From contig NZ_BDCA01000019.1 of assembly GCF_001613265.1 (NCBI RefSeq), forward strand, positions 1 through 64,000: DNA of 64,000 nucleotides. Reading direction: 5' to 3'. The notes beneath the pieces are model-generated. The model was not told where the DNA came from. It made no database searches and was given only the letters and a program-made list of their open reading frames with translations. The translations under genes were made by a program, and so were the position numbers. How positions within the stretch are numbered: the stretch's first letter is position 1; every line of letters begins with the position of its first letter. Below, piece after piece: positions 17,170 to 26,659 of this stretch. Source of the stretch: Nocardia vermiculata NBRC 100427 (lineage in GTDB: Bacteria > Actinomycetota > Actinomycetes > Mycobacteriales > Mycobacteriaceae).

Positions 17170-19440
17170 TCACCGCACCGACCGCGCGGCGCTCACCATA
17201 TTTCGCAGCGACGCCTCCACCTCGGCGCGCCCGCGGGTCTTGAGCCCGCAGTCGGGATTGACCCACAGCCGTTCGGCCGGCACCGCCTCGATCGCCTCCC
17301 GCAGCGCGGCCTCGATCTCCGCGGCGGCCGGGACGCGTGGTGAATGGATGTCGTACACGCCTGGGCCGATCCCGAGGGCATAGCCGACGGCATTGAGATC
17401 GTCGAGGATCTCCATATGCGAGCGGGCCGCCTCCACCGAGGTGACATCGGCATCCAGGGCCGCGATCGCGCCGATGATCTCCCCGAATTCGGAGTAGCAC
17501 AGGTGGGTGTGGATCTGCGTGTCGTCGCGCACACCGGAGGTCGCCAGGCGGAACGCGCCGACCGCCCAGTCCAGATACCGCTGCTGAGCATCGCGGCGCA
17601 GCGGCAGCAGTTCGCGCAGGGCCGGCTCGTCGACCTGGACCAGGCGGATCCCCGCCGCCTCCAGATCCACCGTCTCGTCGCGAATCGCCAGGGCCACCTG
17701 TCGCGCGGTATCCGCGAGCGGCTGGTCGTCGCGGACGAACGACCAGGCCAGGATCGTGACCGGACCGGTCAGCATGCCCTTGACCGGCTTGTCGGTGAGC
17801 GATTGCGCATAGGTGATCCAGTCCACCGTCATAGGGGCCGTGCGGACCACGTCGCCGTACAGGATGGGCGGCCGCACGCACCGGGTGCCGTAGGACTGCA
17901 CCCAGCCGTTGTGAGTCGCGGCGAAGCCGTCGAGCTGCTCGGCGAAGTACTGAACCATGTCGTTGCGCTCGGGCTCACCGTGTACCAGCACATCCAGGCC
18001 CAGCGACTCCTGCAGCGCAATCACGTCGGCGATTTCGGCGCGCATCCGGTCCTCGTACTGCGCGGTGGTTATCTCTCCGGCGCGCAGCGCCGCACGGGCG
18101 GTGCGGATGGCGGTGGTCTGCGGATAGGAACCGATGGTGGTGGTCGGCAACAGCGGCAGCTGCAGATGCTCGCGCTGCAGGGCACGCCGCCGATCCGCAT
18201 CCGCGCGCCGGGTGTGCCCCGCGTCGAGCCCGGCCAGGCGGGCGCGGACGGTGTCGTTGCGCAGCCGGGCATCGGCGCGGCGGCTCTCGGCGGCTGCGCG
18301 CGACGCGGCGAGCTCTGCGGCCACGGCCTCGGTGCCGGAACCGATCGCGGTGGCGAGGATCCGCACCTCGGCAATCTTTTCGGCGCCGAAGGCCAGCCAG
18401 GAACGCAACACCGGATCCAGATCCGGCTCGGCGGCCAGCGAATACGGCACGTGCAGCAGGGAGCTGGAGGTCGAGACCGCCAGTGCACCCACCGAGCCCA
18501 GCAGCGAGACCGCTTCGCCCAGCGCCGCTTCCAGATCGGTGCGCCAGATGTTGCGGCCGTCGACCAGTCCGGCCACGACCAGCTTGTTCGCCAGGGCCGG
18601 TAGTGCCGCGACCTCCGAAACCGTGGTGCCGGAGACGAAATCGAGCGCCACGCCCTCGATCGCGGTGGCGGCCAGGGCGTCCAGCGCCGGCCCGGGAGAA
18701 CCGAAGTAGGTCGCGACCAGGAGCTGCGGACGGTGGGTGTCACCGCTCAGCGCGTCGTAGGTGGCCCGGACCGATTGCACCTCGGCGTCGGACAGGTCAC
18801 GCACCAGCGCCGGTTCGTCGAGCTGTACCCACTCGGCGCCGGCATCGGCCAGTCGCGCCAGCAGATCGCGATACAGCGGCACGAGTTCGGACAGCCGGTC
18901 TGCCGGTGCGACACCGTCGACGCCCTTGGACAGGGCGAGGAACGTCAGCGGTCCGATCACCACGGGGCGAGCGGAAATACCCAGTTCGCGGGCCTCGCGC
19001 AGTTCGCCCAGCACCTTCACCGGATCCAGCGTGAAATGGGTGTCCGGCCCGATCTCGGGCACCAGATAGTGATAGTTGGTGTCGAACCACTTGGTCATTT
19101 CCAGTGGCTCGATGCCCTCGGCGCCGCGGGCCGCCGCGAAATATCGGTCCAGCGGATCGGCGATACCGGCCACTCGCGGCGGGAGCGCGCCCAGCAGGAC
19201 CGCGGTATCGAGCATCTGATCGTAGAGCGAGAAGGTGCCGACCGGGACCGAGTCGAGCCCGGCGTCCTGGGCGCCGGTGAGGGCGTCGACGCGCAGCGCG
19301 CGCCCGGCTCGTTCGAGCTCGGCCGCATCGATGCGGCCGGCCCAGTAGCTCTCGATGGCTCGTTTGAGCTCGCGCCGGGGCCCGATGCGCGGCAGCCCCA
19401 GCACTGTTGCGGTGAAATGTTCATTCGTTGTGACAGTCAC
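17170..19440 (-). CDS. metE: Cobalamin-independent methionine synthase
   Basis: A 756-residue enzyme that transfers the methyl group of 5-methyltetrahydropteroyl-triglutamate to homocysteine, making methionine without B12. It has the usual two (beta/alpha)8 barrels. The catalytic zinc ligands appear in HTHLCYSEFGEI (His, Cys) and NPDCGLKTRGRAE (Cys) near the C-terminus. The N-terminal VLGLPRIGPRRELKRAIE and NYHYLVPE motifs bind folate and homocysteine. The start is a GTG at 19440 with GGAG 6 nt upstream. A cobalamin riboswitch precedes it, so it should be shut off when B12 permits use of MetH. Confidence 0.97.
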   Translation of the reverse strand: MTVTTNEHFTATVLGLPRIGPRRELKRAIESYWAGRIDAAELERAGRALRVDALTGAQDAGLDSVPVGTFSLYDQMLDTAVLLGALPPRVAGIADPLDRYFAAARGAEGIEPLEMTKWFDTNYHYLVPEIGPDTHFTLDPVKVLGELREARELGISARPVVIGPLTFLALSKGVDGVAPADRLSELVPLYRDLLARLADAGAEWVQLDEPALVRDLSDAEVQSVRATYDALSGDTHRPQLLVATYFGSPGPALDALAATAIEGVALDFVSGTTVSEVAALPALANKLVVAGLVDGRNIWRTDLEAALGEAVSLLGSVGALAVSTSSSLLHVPYSLAAEPDLDPVLRSWLAFGAEKIAEVRILATAIGSGTEAVAAELAASRAAAESRRADARLRNDTVRARLAGLDAGHTRRADADRRRALQREHLQLPLLPTTTIGSYPQTTAIRTARAALRAGEITTAQYEDRMRAEIADVIALQESLGLDVLVHGEPERNDMVQYFAEQLDGFAATHNGWVQSYGTRCVRPPILYGDVVRTAPMTVDWITYAQSLTDKPVKGMLTGPVTILAWSFVRDDQPLADTARQVALAIRDETVDLEAAGIRLVQVDEPALRELLPLRRDAQQRYLDWAVGAFRLATSGVRDDTQIHTHLCYSEFGEIIGAIAALDADVTSVEAARSHMEILDDLNAVGYALGIGPGVYDIHSPRVPAAAEIEAALREAIEAVPAERLWVNPDCGLKTRGRAEVEASLRNMVSAARSVR

Positions 19441-19565
19441 GGTGTTCTCCGGTGTCGAAGGCCACTGGTCACCGCCGCACGACGGACGAAGCCCCGAAAT
19501 ACGCTGCCGCACCGACTGTTCCGGTGTGCACAGGGTCCGCCCGCCCGATCCACGAGGCGGTGGCC

Positions 19566-19586
19566 GCCGGATACGGCGTATCCGGC
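19566..19586 (-). promoter_or_regulatory. Expression-platform hairpin of the metE riboswitch
   Basis: A perfect 9-bp stem (19566-19574 with 19578-19586) with a 3-nt loop follows the aptamer directly. It could be the terminator or sequestering stem that turns metE off when cobalamin is bound. It lies 126 nt before the start codon and has no T-run. Confidence 0.5.
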
Positions 19587-19812
19587 ACAACCGGCAGGTC
19601 TTCGGACTCACAGGCGATCGGTCGTACGGACCGGTCCGGAGATATATGCCCCGGAGGTGACCTACTGGCCGTCGCTTCCCGGAAAACCCAGTGCTCTTGA
19701 CGGCGGTCGTTCCTGTTCACCGCTGCGGGACAGTCCCGGATTCTCACCGGGTTCCCTCTTGCCGGCCCGAGGGGCCGGTGTCGACGCTGGGCACGACGCT
19801 CGGGGCTCCAAC
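19587..19812 (-). ncRNA. Cobalamin (adenosylcobalamin) riboswitch of metE
   Basis: Read on the minus strand, the leader shows the family signatures in order: a GC-rich 5' stem, AGAGGGAACCCGGTGAGAAT, then CCGGGACTGTCCCGCAGCGG, a central region with CCGCCGTCAAGAGCACTGGG, and the closing GAGTCCGAAGACCTGCC. These correspond to the conserved GGGAA-GGTG-AAUCCGGGACUG-CCCGC and GAAGACCUGCC blocks of cobalamin aptamers. Placement upstream of B12-independent metE is the classic context. Ends are estimated to within about 10 nt. Confidence 0.92.
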
Positions 19813-20008
19813 TCGTCGGCCGCAGCGAACCAGCTGCACCGCCGAGCCTAATCCACACCGTTCGACATGTGAAATACCCGCCTGCTGCCACAGGCCGTGT
19901 TTCCAGCAGAAGTCCACAACTTCGCATCGTTGCCAACATTTGCTGTGAGGATCTTGCGAAGCCGTATTCGCTGTTCGGCTGCGACCGGCGGGCAGGTACC
20001 TTTGTCGA
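19813..20008. other. Divergent promoter region of metE and pyc
   Basis: About 196 bp of relatively AT-richer DNA between the riboswitch and pyc. It should hold the metE promoter (minus) and the pyc promoter (plus). I see no clear named operator. Confidence 0.4.
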
Positions 20009-23000
20009 ATGTTCTCCAAAGTGCTGGTCGCCAATCGCGGGGAAATCGCCATTCGTGCCTTCCGTGCCGCCTACGAGCTCGGTGTCGGAACTGTCGCCGT
20101 TTTTCCTTATGAGGACCGCAATTCGGTGCATCGGCTGAAGGCCGACGAGTCCTATCAGATCGGTGTTCCCGGGCATCCGGTACGCGCCTACCTGTCGATT
20201 CCCGAGATCATCGCGGCGGCGAAGTCGGCCGGAGCCGATGCCATCTATCCGGGGTACGGGTTCTTGTCGGAGAATCCCGATCTGGCTGCGGCGTGTGCGG
20301 CGGAGGCGATCACCTTCATCGGCCCGTCGTCGAGTGTGCTGGAACTCACAGGGAACAAGGCGCGGGCGATCGCGGCGGCGCGGGCGGCGGGGCTGCCGGT
20401 GCTGAATTCGAGTGAGCCGTCGGCGGATGTCGAGCAGTTGCTGGCCGTCGCGGAGTCGATGGAGTTCCCGGTGTTCGTGAAGGCGGTGGCCGGTGGCGGC
20501 GGTCGCGGGATGCGCCGGGTCGCCGATCGGGTGCAGTTGCGGGAGGCGATCGAGGCGGCGATGCGGGAGGCGGAGTCGGCCTTCGGGGATGCGACGGTGT
20601 TCCTGGAGCAGGCGGTGATCAATCCGCGTCATATCGAGGTGCAGATCCTGGCCGACGAGCACGGGAATGTGATGCATCTGTTCGAGCGGGACTGCTCGTT
20701 GCAGCGCCGGCATCAGAAGGTGATCGAGTTGGCGCCGGCGCCGAATCTGGATCCGGCGTTGCGGGAGCGGATCTGTGCGGATGCGGTGGCGTTCGCGCGT
20801 CAGATCGGATACTCGTGTGCCGGCACGGTGGAGTTCCTGCTCGACGAGCGTGGCAATCATGTGTTCATCGAGATGAATCCGCGGATCCAGGTGGAGCACA
20901 CGGTGACCGAGGAGATCACCGATGTGGATCTGGTGCAGTCGCAGTTGCGGATCGCGGCGGGGGAGTCGCTGGCCGAGCTGGGGTTGAGTCAGGACGAGGT
21001 GTCGATTCACGGTGCGGCGTTGCAGTGCCGGATCACCACCGAGGATCCGGCCAACGGTTTCCGGCCCGACACCGGCCGCATCACCGCTTACCGTTCGCCC
21101 GGTGGTGGCGGTATCCGGCTCGACGGTGGGGCGAACCTGGGTGCCGAGGTGGGCGCGCACTTCGACTCGATGCTGGTGAAGCTGACCTGCCGTGGACGGG
21201 ACTTCGCGCAGGCGGTGGCGCGGGCGCGCCGGTCGGTCGCCGAATTCCGGATCCGCGGTGTGGCCACGAATATCCCGTTCCTGCAGGCAGTGCTCGACGA
21301 CCCGGATTTCCGGGCCGGTCGTATCACCACCTCGTTCATCGACGAGCGGCCCGAACTGCTGACTCAGCGCGGTTCGGCCGACCGTGGCACCCGCATCCTG
21401 CGCTACCTGGCGGATGTGACGGTGAACAAACCGCACGGTGAGCGTCCGACGGCGGTGTATCCGCACGACAAGCTGCCCGCGATCGATCCGAGCGCACCGC
21501 CACCGGACGGGACCCGGCAGAAGCTGCTGGCTCTCGGGCCGGAGGGGTTCGCGCAGTGGATGCGTGAGCGGGACGCGGTCGGTGTCACCGACACCACGTT
21601 CCGGGATGCGCATCAGTCGCTGCTGGCGACCCGGGTCCGTACCCGCGGCCTGCTGACCGTGGCCGGGCACGTCGCGCGCACGACCCCGGAATTGTTGTCG
21701 GTGGAGTGCTGGGGCGGCGCCACCTACGATGTGGCACTGCGATTCCTGTACGAGGATCCGTGGGAACGCCTGGCCGCATTGCGTGAGGCGATCCCCAACA
21801 TCTGCCTGCAGATGCTGCTGCGTGGCCGTAACACCGTCGGCTACACCCCCTACCCCGAAGAAGTGACCCGCGCGTTCGTGCGTGAGGCCACCGATACCGG
21901 CATCGACATCTTCCGGATCTTCGACGCACTCAACAACGTCGACCAGATGCGGCCCGCGATCGACGCCGTCCGCGACACCGGCACCGCCCTCGCCGAGGTC
22001 GCCATGTCCTACACCGGCGACCTGTCGAATCCGGACGAGAACATCTACACCCTCGACTACTACCTGAAACTGGCCGAGCAGATCGTCGACGCGGGCGCTC
22101 ATGTCATCGGTATCAAGGACATGGCCGGACTGCTGCGGGCCCCCGCCGCGCACACCCTGGTCACCGCGCTGCGCAGCAATTTCGACCTGCCGGTGCACGT
22201 CCACACCCACGACACCCCCGGCGGGCAGCTCGCGACCTACCTCGCGGCGTGGCAGGCCGGCGCCGACGCCGTCGACGGCGCCAGTGCGCCGATGGCCGGC
22301 ACCACCAGCCAACCCGCACTCTCGGCGATCGTGGCCGCGGCCGCCCACTCGCGCTACGACACCGGCCTCGATCTGGAAGCCGTGTGCGACCTGGAACCGT
22401 ATTGGGAAGCATTGCGGAAGGTGTATGCGCCGTTCGATGTCGCAGCGTCCGGACTGACCTCCCCGACCGGCCGCGTCTACGAACACGAGATCCCGGGCGG
22501 ACAGTTGTCGAACCTGCGTCAACAGGCCAACGCTCTCGGACTCGGCGACCGGTTCGAAGAAGTGGAAGCCAAATACGCCGGCGCGGACCGGCTACTCGGG
22601 CGCCTGGTGAAGGTGACCCCGTCGTCGAAGGTCGTCGGTGACCTGGCGCTGTCGCTGGTCGGCTCCGGGACCGATGTCGACGCCTTCGCCGCCGATCCGG
22701 CCCGGTTCGATATTCCGGATTCGGTGATCGGGTTCCTGCGCGGTGAACTCGGCACCCCGGCCGGTGGCTGGCCCGAACCGTTCCGCACCCGTGCCCTCGA
22801 GGGCCGCGGCCCGGCGAAGCCGGAAGTGCCGATCACCGTGGAGGATTCGGCCGCGCTCGCCGGCACCTCGCAGCAACGCCGCGACACGTTGAACCGGTTG
22901 TTGTTTCCCGCGCCCACTGCCGAATTCCTCGCCCACCGCGAGAAATACGGTGACACCACCGGGCTGTCGGCGAATCAGTTCTTCTACGGGCTGCGGCACA

Positions 23001-23422
23001 ACGAGGAACACCGCGTCGAGCTGGAGAAGGGTGTCACCCTGCTCATCGGCCTGGAAGCGATCTCCGAACCCGACGAACGCGGTATGCGTACCGTCATGTG
23101 CATTCTCAACGGGCAACTACGCCCGGTCCAGGTCCGCGACCGCTCCATCGCCAGCGAAGTCCCCGCCGCGGAAAAGGCCGACAAAACCAACGCCGGTCAT
23201 ATCGCGGCACCGTTCGCCGGTGTCGTGACCCTCATCGTCGGCGAGGGCGACACCGTCGCCGCGGGCGACACCGTCGGCACCATCGAAGCCATGAAGATGG
23301 AAGCCGCCATCACCGCACCCCGAGCCGGCACCGTCGCCCGCGTTGCCATCGGCTCGGTCCAGCAAGTCGAAGGTGGCGATCTCCTCGTCGACCTGAACCT
23401 CAACGAGACTGCGGCCCAGTGA
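20009..23422 (+). CDS. pyc: Pyruvate carboxylase
   Basis: A 1137-residue biotin enzyme that carboxylates pyruvate to oxaloacetate for anaplerosis and gluconeogenesis. Residues 1 to about 450 are the biotin carboxylase with an ATP-grasp fold (FVKAVAGGGGRGMRRV; EMNPRIQVEHTVTEEITD). The carboxyltransferase barrel starts near 530 (TTFRDAHQSLLATRVRT) and has the metal-binding HTHDTPGG. The C-terminal lipoyl-like domain has the biotin site EAMKMEA at about 1093-1099, with K1096 modified. Single-chain alpha4 type. rsmD follows after 28 bp. Confidence 0.98.
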   Translation: MFSKVLVANRGEIAIRAFRAAYELGVGTVAVFPYEDRNSVHRLKADESYQIGVPGHPVRAYLSIPEIIAAAKSAGADAIYPGYGFLSENPDLAAACAAEAITFIGPSSSVLELTGNKARAIAAARAAGLPVLNSSEPSADVEQLLAVAESMEFPVFVKAVAGGGGRGMRRVADRVQLREAIEAAMREAESAFGDATVFLEQAVINPRHIEVQILADEHGNVMHLFERDCSLQRRHQKVIELAPAPNLDPALRERICADAVAFARQIGYSCAGTVEFLLDERGNHVFIEMNPRIQVEHTVTEEITDVDLVQSQLRIAAGESLAELGLSQDEVSIHGAALQCRITTEDPANGFRPDTGRITAYRSPGGGGIRLDGGANLGAEVGAHFDSMLVKLTCRGRDFAQAVARARRSVAEFRIRGVATNIPFLQAVLDDPDFRAGRITTSFIDERPELLTQRGSADRGTRILRYLADVTVNKPHGERPTAVYPHDKLPAIDPSAPPPDGTRQKLLALGPEGFAQWMRERDAVGVTDTTFRDAHQSLLATRVRTRGLLTVAGHVARTTPELLSVECWGGATYDVALRFLYEDPWERLAALREAIPNICLQMLLRGRNTVGYTPYPEEVTRAFVREATDTGIDIFRIFDALNNVDQMRPAIDAVRDTGTALAEVAMSYTGDLSNPDENIYTLDYYLKLAEQIVDAGAHVIGIKDMAGLLRAPAAHTLVTALRSNFDLPVHVHTHDTPGGQLATYLAAWQAGADAVDGASAPMAGTTSQPALSAIVAAAAHSRYDTGLDLEAVCDLEPYWEALRKVYAPFDVAASGLTSPTGRVYEHEIPGGQLSNLRQQANALGLGDRFEEVEAKYAGADRLLGRLVKVTPSSKVVGDLALSLVGSGTDVDAFAADPARFDIPDSVIGFLRGELGTPAGGWPEPFRTRALEGRGPAKPEVPITVEDSAALAGTSQQRRDTLNRLLFPAPTAEFLAHREKYGDTTGLSANQFFYGLRHNEEHRVELEKGVTLLIGLEAISEPDERGMRTVMCILNGQLRPVQVRDRSIASEVPAAEKADKTNAGHIAAPFAGVVTLIVGEGDTVAAGDTVGTIEAMKMEAAITAPRAGTVARVAIGSVQQVEGGDLLVDLNLNETAAQ

Positions 23423-23450
23423 TCGCGGCAGTTGCGGAGCTGATGCGGCG

Positions 23451-24020
23451 GTGACCAGGATCGTCGCGGGTTCGGCCGGTGGGCGGCGGTTGCGCGTCCC
23501 ACCGGCCGGGACCCGGCCCACCTCCGACCGGGTCCGGGAAGCGCTGTTCAATCTGCTCGGTGCGCGCGTGGATTTCGAGGGCATCCGGGTGCTGGATCTC
23601 TATGCCGGGTCCGGAGCGCTGGGGCTGGAAGCGTTGTCCCGTGGCGCATCCCATGCCCTGCTGGTCGAATCCGACCGCAAGGCGATCGCGGTGATTCGCG
23701 GCAATATCGCCGATCTCGCCGCGTCCGGCGCCGAATTGCGGCCGGGCACAGTGGCTTCCGTCCTGGCCACGACGCCACGTGAAAGGTACGACCTGGTCCT
23801 GTCCGATCCGCCGTATGCCGTGGCCGATGCCGCGGTCGAGGCGGATCTGCGAGCGTTGACGACCCACGGCTGGCTCCACGAGAACGCCCTGATCGTCGTG
23901 GAGCGATCCTCCCGCTCGCCGGAAACGGTGTGGCCGGACGGGTACTCGGCGCTGAAGTCCCGCAAGTACGGCGAGACTCGGATCGATCTCGCGGAGTTTG
24001 CGGGGCCCGGATCGGACTGA
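23451..24020 (+). CDS. rsmD: 16S rRNA (guanine(966)-N(2))-methyltransferase RsmD
   Basis: A 189-residue class I SAM-dependent methyltransferase that modifies G966 of 16S rRNA (E. coli numbering). It opens with IVAGSAGGRRLRVPP and PTSDRVREALFNLL, carries the SAM-binding VLDLYAGSGALGLEALSRGA, and the catalytic DPPY near residue 120. A GTG start at 23451 is used. It is followed convergently by coaD, an adjacency seen in many bacteria. Confidence 0.95.
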   Translation: MTRIVAGSAGGRRLRVPPAGTRPTSDRVREALFNLLGARVDFEGIRVLDLYAGSGALGLEALSRGASHALLVESDRKAIAVIRGNIADLAASGAELRPGTVASVLATTPRERYDLVLSDPPYAVADAAVEADLRALTTHGWLHENALIVVERSSRSPETVWPDGYSALKSRKYGETRIDLAEFAGPGSD

Positions 24021-24065
24021 CGCCGAGCGCAGGGCCACCCTGCTGTCGGGACTTCAGCCTCGGCG
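24021..24065. terminator. Terminator-like stem between rsmD and coaD
   Basis: An outer 7-bp repeat (24021-24027 with 24059-24065) encloses a perfect 6-bp, 3-nt-loop hairpin (24029-24043). It straddles the convergent gene ends and overlaps the last codons of coaD. Confidence 0.4.
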
Positions 24066-24539
24066 TTCGGCGATCCGGTCGAGCAGGCGCTTGTGCACCG
24101 GGCCGGGGAGCATCCCGGTGATGTCGCCGCCGAAGGTGGCGACCTCCTTGATCAGCGAGCTGGACAGGAAACCGTAGGCCGGGTTGGTCGCGAGGAAATA
24201 GGTGTCCACCCCGGACAGCTTCTTGTTCATCTGCGCCATCTGCAGTTCGTAGGCGTAGTCGTTGGCATCGCGCAGCCCCTTGACGATGGCCGTGATGCCC
24301 TGTTCCCGGGCGAAGTCGACGAGCAGGCCGTACCACGATTCGACCCGGACGTTGGGTAGCGCGGAGGTCGCTTCGCGCAGCATGTCGATCCGCTCGTCGA
24401 CGCTGAACATGCCCTGCTTCTTCTTGTTGATCATCACGGTGACGACGACCTCGTCGAATTGCGCGGCGGCCCGCTCGATCACATCGATATGTCCGTTGGT
24501 CACCGGATCGAACGATCCCGGGCACAGTGCTCCAGCCAT
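24054..24539 (-). CDS. coaD: Pantetheine-phosphate adenylyltransferase
   Basis: A 161-residue nucleotidyltransferase that makes dephospho-CoA from 4'-phosphopantetheine and ATP, the fourth step of CoA synthesis. The nucleotidyltransferase motif CPGSFDPVTNGHIDVIERA is at residues 6-24, with the TxGH-like NGH. KGLRDANDYAYELQMA and the ISSSxIKE-like LSSSLIKEVATFGG are present. Length is typical. Start is the ATG at 24539. Confidence 0.97.
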   Translation of the reverse strand: MAGALCPGSFDPVTNGHIDVIERAAAQFDEVVVTVMINKKKQGMFSVDERIDMLREATSALPNVRVESWYGLLVDFAREQGITAIVKGLRDANDYAYELQMAQMNKKLSGVDTYFLATNPAYGFLSSSLIKEVATFGGDITGMLPGPVHKRLLDRIAERRG

Positions 24540-24581
24540 GGAGCGACGCTAACAGGTGTGCACCCCGCACACGCCGCGGGA

Positions 24582-25592
24582 TCAGTCGCATCGACCCCGT
24601 GGACGGCCCGTTTCCACAGCCGCACCGCGGTCTCGGAGTGACCGTGATGTCAGTGGTTGTGACCCGGACAACGGTGCGGGCCGGATGAAACCGCGCGGAC
24701 GGACCGCACGTGCCTCGCGTACCGCGGCCTGCAGGCGATACCCGGCGGTTCCGGTGGCGAGTTCGCGCCACGAGACGCGCACCGGGTGGAAACCGTAGTG
24801 GCGCAACACCGTGTCGGCCGGTGCTGCGCCGTGGTCGGCCCGGGGCGTATCCGGCCCGGAGCCGTCGACGGTGAGTACCACCCCCGGATGCTCGAGATAC
24901 AGATCCACCGATCCGAGTACCGAGCCGTCCTCGGCGTGCACCAGTCCGCTCGCCGCCGCCGGCGGAAGACCCAGCCGCTGCAACAGCACCCGGATCCGGG
25001 AATGGTCCACACCGCGACTGCGTGGGTCGAGAAAGTCGATCACCCGGCGGGCCGCGTCGATGCCGCGGCGTCCCCGGGCCGCCTCCAGTTCCGCTGCCAG
25101 GGCCGCCACGGTGACACCGAAGTCGCGGCAGAGGGCGTCGCCGACGACGACCGCCGGTTCGAAGGCCACCGTGCGAGCCAGGTCGACGATCGTGCGTGCC
25201 GGGGTGGTGACCAGCACCGTGTCCCGCTCGGCGACGAGGTCGACCGGTGCGCAGTGCACCTGCAGATTCGCCTTGATCCGGCCGCCGTGGCGGCGGTTGC
25301 GGGTGACGTGCACCCGATCCAGCAGAGCGGGTGCCATCGGGGCGCCCAGCACGACCGCGGCGGACTGATGGCTGACCACGGCATCACACGCCATGTCGGG
25401 GAGCAGCGCTGCTATCGCCAGCCGGTGCCGCGCCACCGTATCCAGTCCGGCCAGTACCGACGACTCGGCATACGCGCCGCGGCGCACCCGGTGCCAGCTG
25501 CCGCCGGTGCACCGCCGCCGGATCTCGTGATCGGTGACCCCCACCGACATCACCTCCCGGCGCCGATGCAGGCGACCGGCCGCAGTACTCAT
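24582..25592 (-). CDS. AbiEi-like / DUF559-like protein, function unknown
   Basis: A 336-residue protein typical of many paralogues in nocardiae and mycobacteria. The N-terminal part (VTDHEIRRRCTGGSWHRVRRGAYA) resembles the winged-helix domain of AbiEi antitoxins. The C-terminal part (LYLEHPGVVLTVDGSG; VLRHYGFHPVRVSWRELA) resembles a nuclease-like DUF559/VSR fold. No toxin partner lies beside it, so a toxin-antitoxin role is not supported. No good ribosome-binding site precedes the ATG at 25592; a start at 25550 has GGGAGG but too close. The C-terminal 30 residues look like poorly conserved tail. Confidence 0.65.
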   Translation of the reverse strand: MSTAAGRLHRRREVMSVGVTDHEIRRRCTGGSWHRVRRGAYAESSVLAGLDTVARHRLAIAALLPDMACDAVVSHQSAAVVLGAPMAPALLDRVHVTRNRRHGGRIKANLQVHCAPVDLVAERDTVLVTTPARTIVDLARTVAFEPAVVVGDALCRDFGVTVAALAAELEAARGRRGIDAARRVIDFLDPRSRGVDHSRIRVLLQRLGLPPAAASGLVHAEDGSVLGSVDLYLEHPGVVLTVDGSGPDTPRADHGAAPADTVLRHYGFHPVRVSWRELATGTAGYRLQAAVREARAVRPRGFIRPAPLSGSQPLTSRSLRDRGAAVETGRPRGRCD

Positions 25593-25885
25593 CGTGGATC
25601 GGTATCGGTGTGCGGCCGGACCCGGCGCGGCAGCGTCGGATGCGCACAGGGGTCGAGGCGGCGGCGGTGCCTGAGACGAGGTGACGGAGCCGAACGCGAA
25701 CCGGTGCGCGACGATGTGTGGCACCCAGGGCAGTACTGCATTGCCGAACCTCCCACGATGAGAACTAGCAACGACGTTTGCTGAGTTAGGACGTGGGGTA
25801 AGCGCGTACGGTTCCTTGCTCGAGTGACCAGCTTTCAGCCGCACCCCGTTCATCCGGCAATACTCGCCGGATCCGGAACCAACGC

Positions 25886-26410
25886 TCAGAAGACCCAGAG
25901 ACGCAGGGTGAGGAAGCGCAGTGCTCCGACCGCCGCGGTGATACCGATGACGGCGGTGGCTTCCACGAGGTTGCTCAGTCCCGGTGCGACGAAGTCGAAC
26001 AGTGCCAGCGCCGCGGAGGTGATCGCGAGTCCGGCCAGCGCCAGCCCGCCACCCTCGAGCTGGCCGGCGAGCCAGCCGACCCGGTCGGCGGCGTGGAAGG
26101 TCAGCCGGCGGTGCAGTTCGTTGGCCAGCACGGTGCTGGCCAGGGAGCCGGCCAGATTCGCGACCTGCGCCCCACCGCCGTAGCAGGCCATGAACAGCAG
26201 GAAATAGCCGATATTGCTGAAACCGCCGACGAGGGCGAACCGGATGAGTTGCGGCAGCCATTTGTCGCCGCGGAGGTATTCGGTGGACCGGGAGAGCAGA
26301 TCGCGAGCGCGGAGACGGGGGGACGGCTGTTGCTGCGGCTCCGGGGCCGGTCCCAGCAGATCGCTGGGCACCACGGACCCTCTCGGGGGTGCCGGATATA
26401 GGACAGCCAT
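25886..26410 (-). CDS. GtrA-family membrane protein
   Basis: A 174-residue integral membrane protein. After a Pro-rich cytosolic leader of about 50 residues come four predicted helices: RFALVGGFSNIGYFLLFMAC, LAGSLASTVLANELHRRLTF, LALAGLAITSAALALFDFVA and VIGITAAVGALRFLTLRLWV. This is the GtrA/DPMS-like layout, linked to polyprenyl-phosphate sugar movement for cell-surface glycans. The substrate is unknown and no glycosyltransferase is adjacent. The start could also be an internal site, as the leader is weakly conserved. Confidence 0.85.
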   Translation of the reverse strand: MAVLYPAPPRGSVVPSDLLGPAPEPQQQPSPRLRARDLLSRSTEYLRGDKWLPQLIRFALVGGFSNIGYFLLFMACYGGGAQVANLAGSLASTVLANELHRRLTFHAADRVGWLAGQLEGGGLALAGLAITSAALALFDFVAPGLSNLVEATAVIGITAAVGALRFLTLRLWVF

Positions 26411-26659
26411 TGTCGTTCCGATCGGACAGGGCCGGCGTCGAACGTCGACGGTCCGGCTGGTCTAACGCTCCGTAGAAAGATAGCACCAAGCGGAGAGATT
26501 TCCTCCACTTGGGCATTGTGGGATAGGAAACACCCTCCGACACACCGGTGGTGATCTGGGCAGGCCCGCCCGATACGGGCAGACTGGACCGAGGCAGTAA
26601 TTGGCCGCCGCGGTTCGACAACGCCGCGAAAGGTTCGGCAGGAGAGTGGGGTCAGCAGG

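Noticed and set aside
17344..18603. A 419-codon plus-strand frame inside metE
   Set aside because: Antisense shadow of metE with no recognisable motif.
19469..22522. A 1017-codon minus-strand open frame across pyc and the metE leader
   Set aside because: It is antisense to a perfectly conserved pyruvate carboxylase and covers the riboswitch; composition is shadow-like.
25593..25885. A gene between the AbiEi-like protein and gtrA
   Set aside because: No frame with plausible start, ribosome-binding site and composition was seen in these 293 bp.
24582..26621. A 679-codon protein uniting the AbiEi-like gene with the upstream part
   Set aside because: The upstream half is antisense-like, overlaps gtrA in another frame and has no similarity; only the part from 25592 is conserved.
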